From Formosa haliotis (GTDB lineage: Bacteria; Bacteroidota; Bacteroidia; Flavobacteriales; Flavobacteriaceae), in NCBI RefSeq assembly GCF_001685485.1, contig NZ_BDEL01000001.1, positions 4,241,802-4,305,801 on the forward strand: a stretch of 64,000 nt of DNA, in the 5' to 3' direction. This document shows positions 51,921 through 60,515 of this stretch, piece by piece; the first letter of the stretch is position 1, and every line of letters begins with the position of its first letter. Position numbers and translations under genes: made by a program. Below the pieces are notes generated by a model. The model was not told where the DNA came from and made no database searches. It saw nothing but the letters and a program-made list of their open reading frames with translations.

Positions 51921-54242
51921 ATGTGTAACCTATTTCGTTCATTTTTATTATTATGTCTTGCTATACTTCCCATGTGTACTTATGCACAAGAAGAAGAAAA
52001 ACCAAAAGTTGCTTTAGTATTAAGTGGAGGAGGCGCTTTAGGGATAGCACATATACCAACTCTTCAAAAATTAGACTCCTTAGGGATTGTTCCCGATTTA
52101 ATTGTTGGAACCAGTATGGGGAGTATAGTTGGAGCCTTGTATTCTATAGGATATACAGGCGATCAAATAGCCGAAATTTCTCGTACAACAGATTGGAAGT
52201 CTTTATTTAGTGGAAAAGTTTCTATAAACAGTGTAAGTAACGAAGAGAAAAGTGAATTCGGACGATATAATATAGGTTTCGAGGTGGTCGATAAAAAGCC
52301 AAAACCTGTGTTGGCCATATTAAACGATCAAAACTTAAGAGAGTTTTTTACAGTACTCACATTTCCGGTTTATAACCTTAATAATTTTGACGATTTTCCA
52401 ATTCCGTTTAGAGCAATGGCTACCGATATTGTTAATGGAAAACAAGTGGTTCTAGATCACGGATCGTTGGTGACGGCCATGCGTGCCAGTATGTCTATTC
52501 CTGGGGTTTTTAAACCTGTAGACTATAAAAACACATTGCTTGTAGATGGAGGGGTTTTAAATAATTTTCCTGTAGATGTAGCAAAAGAGATGGGAGCCGA
52601 TTTTATAATTGGTAGTGAAGTGGGGGGCGGACTCCAGCCCAAAGAAAAATTAGGGAATTTTGAAACTTTATTGTTTCAAACTGGGATGTTATCTAGTAAT
52701 GTCGTGGCAGAAGAACATAAAAAAGAGTGTAATATTTTATTAGATCATGTTCCGAACTTAACCTATACACCAGGCGATTTTGACAAGAGTAATATAATTT
52801 ATGAAGAGGGTAAAAAAGCGGTTGAAGCTAACAATGATAAGTTTATTGAATTAGCCGAAAAGTTAAAACCGTTTAAGCAACTTAAGCCTAAAATGCCAGA
52901 GGTTCCTAAATATGTAGAGTTAGACACTATTGTTTATAAAGGTTTTAGTAAGAATAATTTACGATTAGTAACAACACGTTCGGGATTAGAACCGAAGAAA
53001 AAATATACCATAGAGGAGGCCAAGAATCATATAAACAGAATTTTAGGAACAAATTTATTTAATGCTATTTCTACAAATCCGATTATAAACGGAGATAAAT
53101 TAGGTATGGAAATAGTTGGTGTAGAGAAGGCGAATAACCAAGTTAAATTAGCCGCTCATTTCGATAATTATAGAGGGGTTGGTTTATTATTAAATTACAC
53201 CGGAAGAAATATTGTAGGATCCTCATCAAGGTTTTTAGTGAATGCAGACATTGCCGAGCAGCCTAAATTCAAGATACAATACCAAAAGATATTTGGAGAA
53301 AAAAAAGACTGGTGGTTTAGGTCAGAAATGTTTGGTCAAAAACTAGATCAAGACGTTATTGTTAGGGGAGAATCTGCCGACGAAATGGATTATAGATATT
53401 TTCAATTTGATAACGAAATTAATAGAAATATACATACCCTAAAAAGTTACGCTGGTTTTGGTTTAGATTATCAGCATACTATCCTTAAACCCGATGCCGA
53501 TCCAGAGATTGTTAGCAATGTGCTTAACTTGGTAAACTATAGGTTTACAACCTTTGAGTTTTATGGACAGTACGTTTATAACACTTTAAATGAAGTGTTT
53601 TACCCTACAAAGGGAATGGATTTAGAGGTTAGATTAGGGCGTGCATTAACCAATAATGTTAGTGTAAATTATATAGACCATGATATTAATGAGAACGCAA
53701 GAGGGCATGTAAATGGGTTTACGAAATTGCGACTTAACTACGAATATGTAAAATCGTTTAAGACTAAATTCACTTTAATTTTAGGGTCCAATGTAGGATT
53801 TACCTTTTTAGATAATTTACAAGGAGACGATCTTTCTTATGAAGAATATGGTTATGGTGCCAATTATTATCTAGGAGGTAATTTAAGACGGCCTAGAAAA
53901 GATGACTTTGTGTTTTATGGATTATTAGAGGATGAATTGCCTGTCAGTCAATTTATCAGCGGAAGATTAGCGCTGCAATATGAAGTTTTAAGTAAAATTT
54001 ATATTACACCCCATGCAGATCTAGCTTCGGTAGGTTTTGGAGGATTTAACGATTATATTAAGGATGCCTTTACGCCATCGGGAGAGTGGCAAGATAATGT
54101 AGATACTAGTAGCCTAGTTTCTTTTGGAACAAAATTATCGTACAATTCTTTAATAGGTCCAATAGATTTAGATTTTACTTGGGTAAATGGAACTAATAAA
54201 TTTCGTGTGTTTTTTGGTGTAGGAATCCCAATAGGAAGATAG
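51921..54242 (+). CDS. Patatin-like phospholipase fused to an outer-membrane barrel (PlpD-like)
   Basis: The 773-residue protein has a signal peptide ending in MCTYAQ. A patatin domain spans about residues 30-230: KVALVLSGGGALGIAHIP (oxyanion hole), VGTSMGSIVGALYSIG (catalytic Ser), LLVDGGVLNNFPVDVAKEMG (catalytic Asp). A POTRA-like linker (about 330-400) and a C-terminal BamA/TamA-type 16-strand barrel (about 400-773) follow. The final strand is WVNGTNKFRVFFGVGIPIGR. This is a type V-d-like arrangement, in which the lipase is attached to or passed through its own barrel. It probably acts on phospholipid at or outside the outer membrane. Confidence 0.92.
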   Translation: MCNLFRSFLLLCLAILPMCTYAQEEEKPKVALVLSGGGALGIAHIPTLQKLDSLGIVPDLIVGTSMGSIVGALYSIGYTGDQIAEISRTTDWKSLFSGKVSINSVSNEEKSEFGRYNIGFEVVDKKPKPVLAILNDQNLREFFTVLTFPVYNLNNFDDFPIPFRAMATDIVNGKQVVLDHGSLVTAMRASMSIPGVFKPVDYKNTLLVDGGVLNNFPVDVAKEMGADFIIGSEVGGGLQPKEKLGNFETLLFQTGMLSSNVVAEEHKKECNILLDHVPNLTYTPGDFDKSNIIYEEGKKAVEANNDKFIELAEKLKPFKQLKPKMPEVPKYVELDTIVYKGFSKNNLRLVTTRSGLEPKKKYTIEEAKNHINRILGTNLFNAISTNPIINGDKLGMEIVGVEKANNQVKLAAHFDNYRGVGLLLNYTGRNIVGSSSRFLVNADIAEQPKFKIQYQKIFGEKKDWWFRSEMFGQKLDQDVIVRGESADEMDYRYFQFDNEINRNIHTLKSYAGFGLDYQHTILKPDADPEIVSNVLNLVNYRFTTFEFYGQYVYNTLNEVFYPTKGMDLEVRLGRALTNNVSVNYIDHDINENARGHVNGFTKLRLNYEYVKSFKTKFTLILGSNVGFTFLDNLQGDDLSYEEYGYGANYYLGGNLRRPRKDDFVFYGLLEDELPVSQFISGRLALQYEVLSKIYITPHADLASVGFGGFNDYIKDAFTPSGEWQDNVDTSSLVSFGTKLSYNSLIGPIDLDFTWVNGTNKFRVFFGVGIPIGR

Positions 54243-54291
54243 TTTAAAAGTTTGGGTTTTTACCTATTTAAGCACTATTAACTTGAGTTTA

Positions 54292-54310
54292 AAGTAAGTT
54301 GTACTTACTT
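54292..54310. repeat. Small palindrome between convergent genes
   Basis: AAGTAAGT (54292-54299) and ACTTACTT (54303-54310) form a perfect 8-base stem with a 3-base loop, overlapping the stop codon of the DUF721 gene. It may act as a weak bidirectional terminator. Confidence 0.4.
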
Positions 54311-54605
54311 ATCTTAAAATCAATTTTTTTATAACTTCCTTGCCTAATTCTTCATTAAGCATTTTTATTATTTTTTCTTTCCCATAACTTAATTCTTCTC
54401 GTAAAACACTAGAACTTAGTTGTACATAAAGCGTTTCGCGTTCTAAACTTATAGCAGTAGTGTAGTTGTTAACACCATTTCCCATGAGGGCGGCCCAGGC
54501 ATCGCGCACATTCACTTTGTCTAAACCACGTTCTAATTTATTGGTTTCTACAAATTCTTTTAACACATCAGAAATGCTTAAATGGTCGTTGCTACGTTTG
54601 GCCAT
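54309..54605 (-). CDS. DUF721 domain-containing protein (DciA-like)
   Basis: The 98-residue protein has the DUF721 pattern: LSISDVLKEFVETNKLERGLDKVNVRDAWAALMGNGVNNYT, then LYVQLSSSVLREELSYGKEKIIKMLNE. Family members related to DciA help load the replicative helicase DnaB. The gene follows recF and a small lipoprotein gene with gaps of 2 and 11 bases, a linkage common in Flavobacteriia and consistent with a DNA-replication role. Confidence 0.88.
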   Translation of the reverse strand: MAKRSNDHLSISDVLKEFVETNKLERGLDKVNVRDAWAALMGNGVNNYTTAISLERETLYVQLSSSVLREELSYGKEKIIKMLNEELGKEVIKKLILR

Positions 54606-54607
54606 GA

Positions 54608-55021
54608 TTATAAGTTTAAAGGGATATATCGTTTGTAAATATATACGTTTTGATGTTTGTTAACGACTTTTAAACGGTTAGAATTTAATTCTAATATAGT
54701 TTCTTTCCATTCCGCAAAAGGAGTTTTGTACTGTATTTTTAAACTGTCGTTTTCTGTAATTAATTTAATGTTTTCCTTTTTAGTAACCGGGGTATAATTG
54801 TTATCGGCATCGGTTTTCATTTTTTGTCTGTAACCCAACAAACTGTCGTTAATCGAAAAGTAATCTACCGTTTCATTTATTTTATAAACATGAGATGTGC
54901 CATCGGGAAGAATTACTTCCTCAATTTCCCAATACCCGTTTATATTCGAGGTGTCTATTTGTTGTGTATGCGAACAACTGCTTAAAAGGATAAGACTTAA
55001 AATTACAAAAATATGTTTCAT
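54608..55021 (-). CDS. Small lipocalin-like lipoprotein
   Basis: The 137-residue product has a lipoprotein signal (MKHIFVILSLILLSSC, Cys16). A small beta-rich domain follows, beginning NINGYWEIEEVILPDGTSHVYKI, like lipocalin-like proteins of Bacteroidota. Its function is unknown. It lies between recF and the DUF721 gene in the same operon, a conserved position that may reflect co-transcription only. Confidence 0.8.
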   Translation of the reverse strand: MKHIFVILSLILLSSCSHTQQIDTSNINGYWEIEEVILPDGTSHVYKINETVDYFSINDSLLGYRQKMKTDADNNYTPVTKKENIKLITENDSLKIQYKTPFAEWKETILELNSNRLKVVNKHQNVYIYKRYIPLNL

Positions 55022-55032
55022 AAGACTAGATT

Positions 55033-56118
55033 TTAGGCTCCTATATTAAAAATTTGATAGGTTTGATGTACTTGTTTAATAGCATTTTCGGTACGGTCGG
55101 CATGCGTGTCACTAATAAATAACTGACCGAAATTGGAGTCGTCTACTAGTTTTATAATTTGCCCTACGCGTTGTTCGTCCAATTTGTCAAATATATCATC
55201 TAATAATAAAATGGGATTTACGCCGCTTAATTCCTTTATAAAATCGAATTGAGCTAATTTTAAAGCGATTAAAAAGGACTTTTGTTGTCCCTGACTTCCA
55301 AATTTTTTAATGGGATGGCCATCAATTTCAAATAGCAAATCGTCTTTATGTATCCCTGTAGAGGTGTATTGCACAGCTCGATCTTTTGCTAAATTTTGTT
55401 CTAAAAGCTGTTTTAATTCACCATCAAATAAATCGCTTTTATAATTTAAATCTACCGGTTCTTGGTTGTTACTAATTATTTTATGGCGTGCTTTAAAAAT
55501 AGGAATAAAGGTTTCTAAGAAGGCTTTTCTTTTTTCGAAAATAGACGTTCCTAAAACGTTTAATTGTTCGTTGTAAACCTCCAGTGTATCTTTGTTAAAG
55601 GTGTGGTTTAAGGCAAAATATTTTAAGAGTGCATTACGCTGAGTAACCGTTTTGTTATAATTTATTAAATCGTTTAAATAGGTTTTATCACTTTGTGAAA
55701 TAACACTATCCATAAATTTCCGACGTGTTTCACTACCTTCAATTATAAGATCGCGATCTGCTGGCGAAATAATTACCAAAGGAATAAATCCAATATGATC
55801 GCTAAATTTTTCGTAAGATTTTCCGTTACGTTTAATTACTTTTTTTTGCCCACTTTTTAAACTAACAATAATTTTTTCGGGATGCTCATGCTTTTCAAAA
55901 TCACCATGAACAACGAAAAAATCTTCATTATGTCTAATATTTTGAGATGCAACAGGGTTAAAATAACTTTTTCCGAAGGATAAATGATAAATAGCGTCTA
56001 ATATGTTGGTTTTTCCTACTCCATTTTGACCAACAAAACAATTAATTTTGTCATCGAACTCAAAAGATTCAGTTTCAAAATTTTTGTAATTTATTAGATA
56101 TAAGGATTTTAGGATCAT
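55033..56118 (-). CDS. recF: DNA replication/repair protein RecF
   Basis: The 361-residue SMC-like ATPase has the Walker A motif [25 protein letters not shown] near residue 32. It has [28 protein letters not shown], the signature [17 protein letters not shown], and Walker [15 protein letters not shown] near residue 300. RecF loads RecA at gaps with RecO and RecR. It is the first gene of an operon with a lipoprotein gene and the DUF721 gene, divergent from the TPR protein gene. Confidence 0.96.
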   Translation of the reverse strand: MILKSLYLINYKNFETESFEFDDKINCFVGQNGVGKTNILDAIYHLSFGKSYFNPVASQNIRHNEDFFVVHGDFEKHEHPEKIIVSLKSGQKKVIKRNGKSYEKFSDHIGFIPLVIISPADRDLIIEGSETRRKFMDSVISQSDKTYLNDLINYNKTVTQRNALLKYFALNHTFNKDTLEVYNEQLNVLGTSIFEKRKAFLETFIPIFKARHKIISNNQEPVDLNYKSDLFDGELKQLLEQNLAKDRAVQYTSTGIHKDDLLFEIDGHPIKKFGSQGQQKSFLIALKLAQFDFIKELSGVNPILLLDDIFDKLDEQRVGQIIKLVDDSNFGQLFISDTHADRTENAIKQVHQTYQIFNIGA

Positions 56119-56219
56119 AAAAAAAATAATATAGTTTTATTTGTAGGACACTATCTGTAAGTCTCGCAAATTATTGAAAAATAACAAATAAATAACCTTT
56201 TATTTCAGCAGAAAAATTT

Positions 56220-56227
56220 TATTTTTG
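56220..56227 (+). promoter_or_regulatory. Candidate -7 box of the TPR-ribH operon
   Basis: TATTTTTG matches TAnnTTTG and lies 23 bases before the ATG at 56250. Confidence 0.4.
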
Positions 56228-56249
56228 CGCGGATTAATTAATAGAATAT

Positions 56250-57038
56250 ATGGCAACTTATAAAAAGAGAGGTTACAAACCTACCACAAAAGCAGAAATA
56301 GATAACGATATTGAGAATTTTGATAATGTTGAAGAAAACTCAACTACAGCAGAAGTTTTTAATACGTTAGACGAAACGGCTTCTAAAACAGAAGACTGGG
56401 TAGCTAGTAATCAAAAATATATTTTTGTAATTATAGGTGTAGTAGCAGCTTTAGTTCTTGGATATTTGGGGTACAACGAGTTTGTGGCACAACCAAAAGA
56501 GAGCGAAGCGATGAACGATATGTCTCAAGCTAAAATATATTTTAACGAGGCCGTTAACGGTACAGAAAAAGATTCTTTATATACTTTAGCATTAAATGGT
56601 GGTGAAGGTAAATACGGGATGTTAGATATTATTAATGAGCACGGTGGAACGCCTGCAGCTAACTTAGCTCAGTATTATGCTGGAATGGCGTATTTAAATT
56701 TAAAAGATTATAAAAAAGCCATCGATCATTTAAGCGATTTTAAAAGCGAAGATCAAGCTTTAGCACCTTTAGCAAAAGGCGCTATTGGAGATGCATTTGT
56801 ACAGTTAAACCAATTAGATGATGCTTTAGATTATTACAGACAGGCTGCCGATATTCGTGAAAACGAATTTACCACGCCAATGTACTTGAACAAAGCAGGA
56901 TTAATTTCTTTAGAATTAGGAAAGGCTAAAGATGCTCTTGGATATTTTGAAACCATTAAAAACGAATATCCGTCATCAACTGAAGCTGCTACTGTAGATG
57001 TATTTATTGGTAAAGCTCAAGTTTTAGCAAGCAAGTAA
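56250..57038 (+). CDS. Membrane-anchored tetratricopeptide repeat protein (YfgM-like)
   Basis: The 262-residue protein has a cytoplasmic N-terminus and one transmembrane helix (YIFVIIGVVAALVLGYLGY, about residues 57-75). A periplasmic TPR region (about 110-260) follows: AQYYAGMAYLNLKDYKKAIDHL, LAKGAIGDAFVQLNQLDDALDYYRQAA, MYLNKAGLISLELGKAKDALGYFE. Proteins of this shape are chaperone-like helpers near the Sec translocon. It is separated from ribH by one base, so the two are co-transcribed, as in other Flavobacteriia. Confidence 0.88.
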   Translation: MATYKKRGYKPTTKAEIDNDIENFDNVEENSTTAEVFNTLDETASKTEDWVASNQKYIFVIIGVVAALVLGYLGYNEFVAQPKESEAMNDMSQAKIYFNEAVNGTEKDSLYTLALNGGEGKYGMLDIINEHGGTPAANLAQYYAGMAYLNLKDYKKAIDHLSDFKSEDQALAPLAKGAIGDAFVQLNQLDDALDYYRQAADIRENEFTTPMYLNKAGLISLELGKAKDALGYFETIKNEYPSSTEAATVDVFIGKAQVLASK

Positions 57039-57039
57039 T

Positions 57040-57525
57040 ATGGCAACAGCAAATAAAAATTTATCTGATTACGATAAAACTACAATCCCAAACGCGAGCA
57101 ACTTTCGGTTTGGGATTGTTGTTTCTGAATGGAATGATACCGTTACTGAAGGGCTTTTTGAAGGCGCATACAACACCCTATTAGAACAAGGTGTAGAGCC
57201 TAGTAATATTAAACGTTGGAATGTTCCTGGGAGTTTTGAATTGATTTACGGGAGTAAAAAAATGCAAGAACAGTTGGTTGATGCAGTAATTGCAATTGGC
57301 TGTGTTATTCAAGGTGAAACTAAGCATTTCGATTTTGTTTGCGAAGGTGTAACACAAGGAATAAAAGACTTAAACGTAATACACGATGTTCCGGTTATTT
57401 TCTGTGTTTTAACCGATAATAATATGCAACAGTCTATAGATCGTTCAGGCGGAATCCACGGAAATAAAGGTACGGAAGCTGCCATAGCAGCTATTAAAAT
57501 GGCCGATTTACGTAGTAATGCTTAA
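57040..57525 (+). CDS. ribH: 6,7-dimethyl-8-ribityllumazine synthase
   Basis: The 161-residue enzyme shows the lumazine synthase motifs: FRFGIVVSEWNDTVTEGLFEGA (substrate Trp region), WNVPGSFELIYGSKKM, and AVIAIGCVIQGETKHFDFVCEGVTQGI with the catalytic His. It condenses ribityl-aminouracil with dihydroxybutanone phosphate in riboflavin synthesis. It forms an operon with the upstream TPR gene and ends at a terminator hairpin. Confidence 0.96.
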   Translation: MATANKNLSDYDKTTIPNASNFRFGIVVSEWNDTVTEGLFEGAYNTLLEQGVEPSNIKRWNVPGSFELIYGSKKMQEQLVDAVIAIGCVIQGETKHFDFVCEGVTQGIKDLNVIHDVPVIFCVLTDNNMQQSIDRSGGIHGNKGTEAAIAAIKMADLRSNA

Positions 57526-57551
57526 ACAGATTTAAATTACTTTATATACTT

Positions 57552-57579
57552 AAAACTCTCAACCTTGGTTGGGAGTTTT
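57552..57579. terminator. Bidirectional terminator between ribH and the serine hydrolase gene
   Basis: AAAACTCTCAACC (57552-57564) pairs with GGTTGGGAGTTTT (57567-57579), with one G-U pair, and is followed by T residues. It abuts the stop codon of the convergent gene. Confidence 0.75.
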
Positions 57580-58923
57580 TTAGTTTATAGCAGCGAGTAT
57601 TCCAGAAAGAAAATCGTTGAAACTAAATATAGGGTCTTCTATCAGCCCAAAGCGCACTATAACCACATCTTTAGATGGGATTATGCTTACTTGCTGCCCT
57701 TGATACCCATTGCAAGAAAATAAATCTTTGGGAACATCTGGATAGCGTCCACCAGCATTTAACCAAAATTGAGCACCGTAAATCCCGTCCGATGTGTTTG
57801 TTGGTGTTTTTGTGTAATCTACCCAGTCTTTAGTTAAAATTTGCTCGCCGTTCCAATTACCGTTGTGTAAATAGAGTAGTCCAAATTTACTCCAATCTCT
57901 GGCTGTAGCCCAACCGTAAGACGACCCTACAAAATGACCTTTCAAATCGGTTTCTATGGTCATAGAATGCATTCCTATTTTATCTATTAATTCGGTATAC
58001 CAAAAATCTAAATAATCTTGATCGGTTTTAAATTGATCTCGAATAAATCCTGAAATTAGGTTCGTGGTTCCAGACGAGTAGTTCCAGCTATTATTTGGTA
58101 TGCCTTCTAGATTCTTTTCTCGAGGAATCTTTGGCATATCTGCTCTTAGAAATAACATTTTTGTGACATCGGAAATGTTATTATAATCTTCTTCCCAAGC
58201 CAAACCGCTATTCATTTGCAACAAATTGTTTAATGTAATATCTGCACGTTTATCACCTTCCCAAGATTCAAATAAATGCGATTGATTTCGGTTTACACGT
58301 CCTTGTTTTTCTAACACTCCAACAATTGCACTTGTTATACTTTTGGTCATAGACCAACCTAAAATTTTGGTGTCCTTATTGAAGTCTTTCGAATATTTTT
58401 CGGCAATAATATGATCTTTATAAACCACTAAAACAGCACGAGACCCTTTTATTCTGTCGTTACCAGAATCGAAAGCATCTGTGACAGCTTGGTTTAAAAC
58501 GTCATAATTTATATTTGAAAAAATAGTGTCCTTTTGTGGTAAATCGCCATACGGAAAAGCTAGTGGTTTTGGTGTTATATCCCGGTTTGGTTTTACAGTT
58601 AAAGCAGCCGGATCTGCCCCTTCAGGAATTAAAATACAGCCCAATCCAGGTTTGAAAACGGCGGTCCTCGCTTTAAGTCCGAAGACCGTAGAAGTTACCG
58701 ATTTGTTTTCAAAATCTATTTTGTTTGTAGCTAAATCGATAGGAGAAAAATCGTTGTCTTGAGCCTCGATAGATGCTAAACTTCTATCGGCTAAAAAGGT
58801 ACAAGAGCATACACTTTTAGACGCAAATCCTGTTATAAAATTTAACTTCGGATAATTTAAATATATAGCAACGGTTAAAAGTACAACTAATAAAAGACCG
58901 AATAATTTTAGGAATTTTCTCAT
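57580..58923 (-). CDS. Serine hydrolase of the beta-lactamase/class C family
   Basis: The 447-residue protein has an N-terminal membrane anchor or signal (FLKLFGLLLVVLLTVAIYLNY). The beta-lactamase fold spans about residues 165-440. The catalytic SxxK is in GWSMTKSITSAIVGVLEKQG, and the YxN-like motif is in NWSYSSGTTNLISGFI. It also has GWATARDWSKFGLLYL and, near the end, GYQGQQVSIIPSKDVVIVRFG. Such proteins are periplasmic esterases, D-aminopeptidases or amide hydrolases rather than true beta-lactamases. The substrate is unknown. Confidence 0.9.
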   Translation of the reverse strand: MRKFLKLFGLLLVVLLTVAIYLNYPKLNFITGFASKSVCSCTFLADRSLASIEAQDNDFSPIDLATNKIDFENKSVTSTVFGLKARTAVFKPGLGCILIPEGADPAALTVKPNRDITPKPLAFPYGDLPQKDTIFSNINYDVLNQAVTDAFDSGNDRIKGSRAVLVVYKDHIIAEKYSKDFNKDTKILGWSMTKSITSAIVGVLEKQGRVNRNQSHLFESWEGDKRADITLNNLLQMNSGLAWEEDYNNISDVTKMLFLRADMPKIPREKNLEGIPNNSWNYSSGTTNLISGFIRDQFKTDQDYLDFWYTELIDKIGMHSMTIETDLKGHFVGSSYGWATARDWSKFGLLYLHNGNWNGEQILTKDWVDYTKTPTNTSDGIYGAQFWLNAGGRYPDVPKDLFSCNGYQGQQVSIIPSKDVVIVRFGLIEDPIFSFNDFLSGILAAIN

Positions 58924-59019
58924 GAATTCTAATTTGAATAGGAAAGCAATTTAAAAGATTTATTGGGTTTTGTCTTCATCATTAAAAAAATATTCCCGAA
59001 TTTTTTAATTTAAATAGAA

Positions 59020-59063
59020 GTAACTTAAGTTACAGTTGAACGATTAACTTCGGCATATATTTG
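59020..59063 (+). promoter_or_regulatory. Promoter of the YeeE/YedE pair with a 14-base palindrome
   Basis: GTAACTTAAGTTAC (59020-59033) is a perfect palindrome. It is followed by a -33-like TTG (59036-59038) and, 17 bases later, the -7 box TATATTTG (59056-59063). The palindrome sits just upstream of -33, where a dimeric activator of the Crp/Fnr type would bind. The regulator is not identified. Confidence 0.5.
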
Positions 59064-59119
59064 TCTCGACTTACAGAGCTAGAGGGTTTTGCTAAGTTTT
59101 AATTAATTAAATATTATTT

Positions 59120-59674
59120 ATGGAAATTATTTATCAACCTTGGTCATGGTTTGTTTCTGGCTTTCTAATTGCACTTTTTATGTTTTTATTGCTGCTTTTA
59201 GGAAAACGTTTTGGCATGTCTTCTAACTTACGTGCTTTTTGTAGTATGTGTGGCGGCGGTAAAGTCAGTTCGTTTTTTAATTACGATTGGAAAAAAGACA
59301 GTTGGAATTTATTTATTGTGGTGGGTACCATTTTAGGAGGGTATCTAGCCGCGCATTATTTGTCTCATGGAGCCATGCCACATATTAATGAATCTACTCA
59401 ATTAGCGCTTCAGGATTTAAATATATCTTCTGAAAATGCCTATTTACCAAACGAATTATTTTCTATAGCAGCCTTGTCTAATGTAAAAACATGGGCCATT
59501 TTAATTGTAGGTGGTTTTTTAATTGGGTTTGGAGCTCGTTATGCAGGAGGTTGTACTTCTGGTCATGCGATTTCAGGCTTAAGTAATTTGCAATTACCAT
59601 CTTTAATTGCGGTAATAGGTTTCTTTATTGGTGGTTTGTTTATGGTTCACGTGTTATTCCCTTTAATATTTTAA
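59120..59674 (+). CDS. YeeE/YedE family sulfur transporter, N-terminal-half protein
   Basis: The 184-residue membrane protein has about four transmembrane segments (FVSGFLIALFMFLLLLLGKRF, FIVVGTILGGYLAAHYL, WAILIVGGFLIGFGARYAGG, LIAVIGFFIGGLFMVHVLF). Conserved cysteines are FCSMCGGG and the GGCTSGHAISGL motif. YeeE/YedE proteins take up thiosulfate or related sulfur compounds. In Bacteroidota the function is commonly split into two adjacent genes, as here. The second half begins 5 bases after its stop codon. Confidence 0.9.
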   Translation: MEIIYQPWSWFVSGFLIALFMFLLLLLGKRFGMSSNLRAFCSMCGGGKVSSFFNYDWKKDSWNLFIVVGTILGGYLAAHYLSHGAMPHINESTQLALQDLNISSENAYLPNELFSIAALSNVKTWAILIVGGFLIGFGARYAGGCTSGHAISGLSNLQLPSLIAVIGFFIGGLFMVHVLFPLIF

Positions 59675-59678
59675 GAAG

Positions 59679-60092
59679 ATGAAAAAAATTATATATATAT
59701 TATTAGGATTGATTTTTGGTGTGGTGATGTACAAATCTGAAGCGGCATCTTGGTTTCGTATTTACGAGATGTTTCGATTTGAATCGTTTCATATGTACGG
59801 GATTATAGGAACGGCTTTAGTGTTTGGAATTATTTTTATACAACTTATAAAACGTTTCCATATAAAGACTTTTGATGGACAAGCCATAACTATTGAAGAT
59901 AAAGATAAATCGGTTTACAGATACTTGTTTGGTGGCATCATTTTCGGATTAGGTTGGGCATTGGCAGGAGCTTGCCCGGGACCAATATTTGTGCTAATAG
60001 GAGCAGGTTTTTTACCGGTGTTAATTGTCTTGATATCGGCGGTTTTAGGGACTTTTGTATACGGACTTTTAAGAGATAAATTACCACATTAA
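59679..60092 (+). CDS. YeeE/YedE family sulfur transporter, C-terminal-half protein (DUF6691 type)
   Basis: The 137-residue membrane protein has about four hydrophobic segments (IYILLGLIFGVVMYKSEA, MYGIIGTALVFGIIFIQLI, YLFGGIIFGLGWALAGACPGPIFVLIG, LPVLIVLISAVLGTFVYGLL). The conserved GACPGP cysteine motif matches that of the YeeE/YedE C-terminal half. Together with the preceding protein it should form a complete transporter. Confidence 0.9.
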   Translation: MKKIIYILLGLIFGVVMYKSEAASWFRIYEMFRFESFHMYGIIGTALVFGIIFIQLIKRFHIKTFDGQAITIEDKDKSVYRYLFGGIIFGLGWALAGACPGPIFVLIGAGFLPVLIVLISAVLGTFVYGLLRDKLPH

Positions 60093-60156
60093 AAAAGTTG
60101 TGTAACAATTTTATAAGTTTATCGTCTTATAAGTATCAATCAAAATCAAAACAATC

Positions 60157-60495
60157 ATGAGACAAGATAAACAGCTTTTAGTCATTACACATTTAAGTCA
60201 GTTAGTTACCTTAATTACTGGATTTGGAAGTTTATTAATTCCGTTAATTTTATGGGTTACACAAAAAGAACGCGTTTTTGGTATGGATGAAGAAGGGAAG
60301 AAGATTATAAACTTTCAAATAAGCTTAATTGTTTACTGTATTATATGTGTGCCATTAATTTTAGTGTTTGGTTTAGGACTTTTAGGCTTTCTTGTTTTAG
60401 GACTTGTAAGCGTAATTTTTCCTGTTATTAATGCTATAAAAGTAAGTAATGGTGAAACACCACGATATCCTTTATCTTTCAATTTTATTAGTTAA
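60157..60495 (+). CDS. DUF4870 domain-containing membrane protein
   Basis: The 112-residue protein matches the small DUF4870 (Tic20-like) pattern: LVITHLSQLVTLITGFGSLLIPLILWVTQKE, then KKIINFQISLIVYCIICVPLIL, and FPVINAIKVSNGETPRYPLSFNFI. It has three transmembrane helices and no assigned function. It ends 21 bases before the IS1182 element. Confidence 0.85.
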   Translation: MRQDKQLLVITHLSQLVTLITGFGSLLIPLILWVTQKERVFGMDEEGKKIINFQISLIVYCIICVPLILVFGLGLLGFLVLGLVSVIFPVINAIKVSNGETPRYPLSFNFIS

Positions 60496-60515
60496 AAATT
60501 TAGTAGATAAAATGG

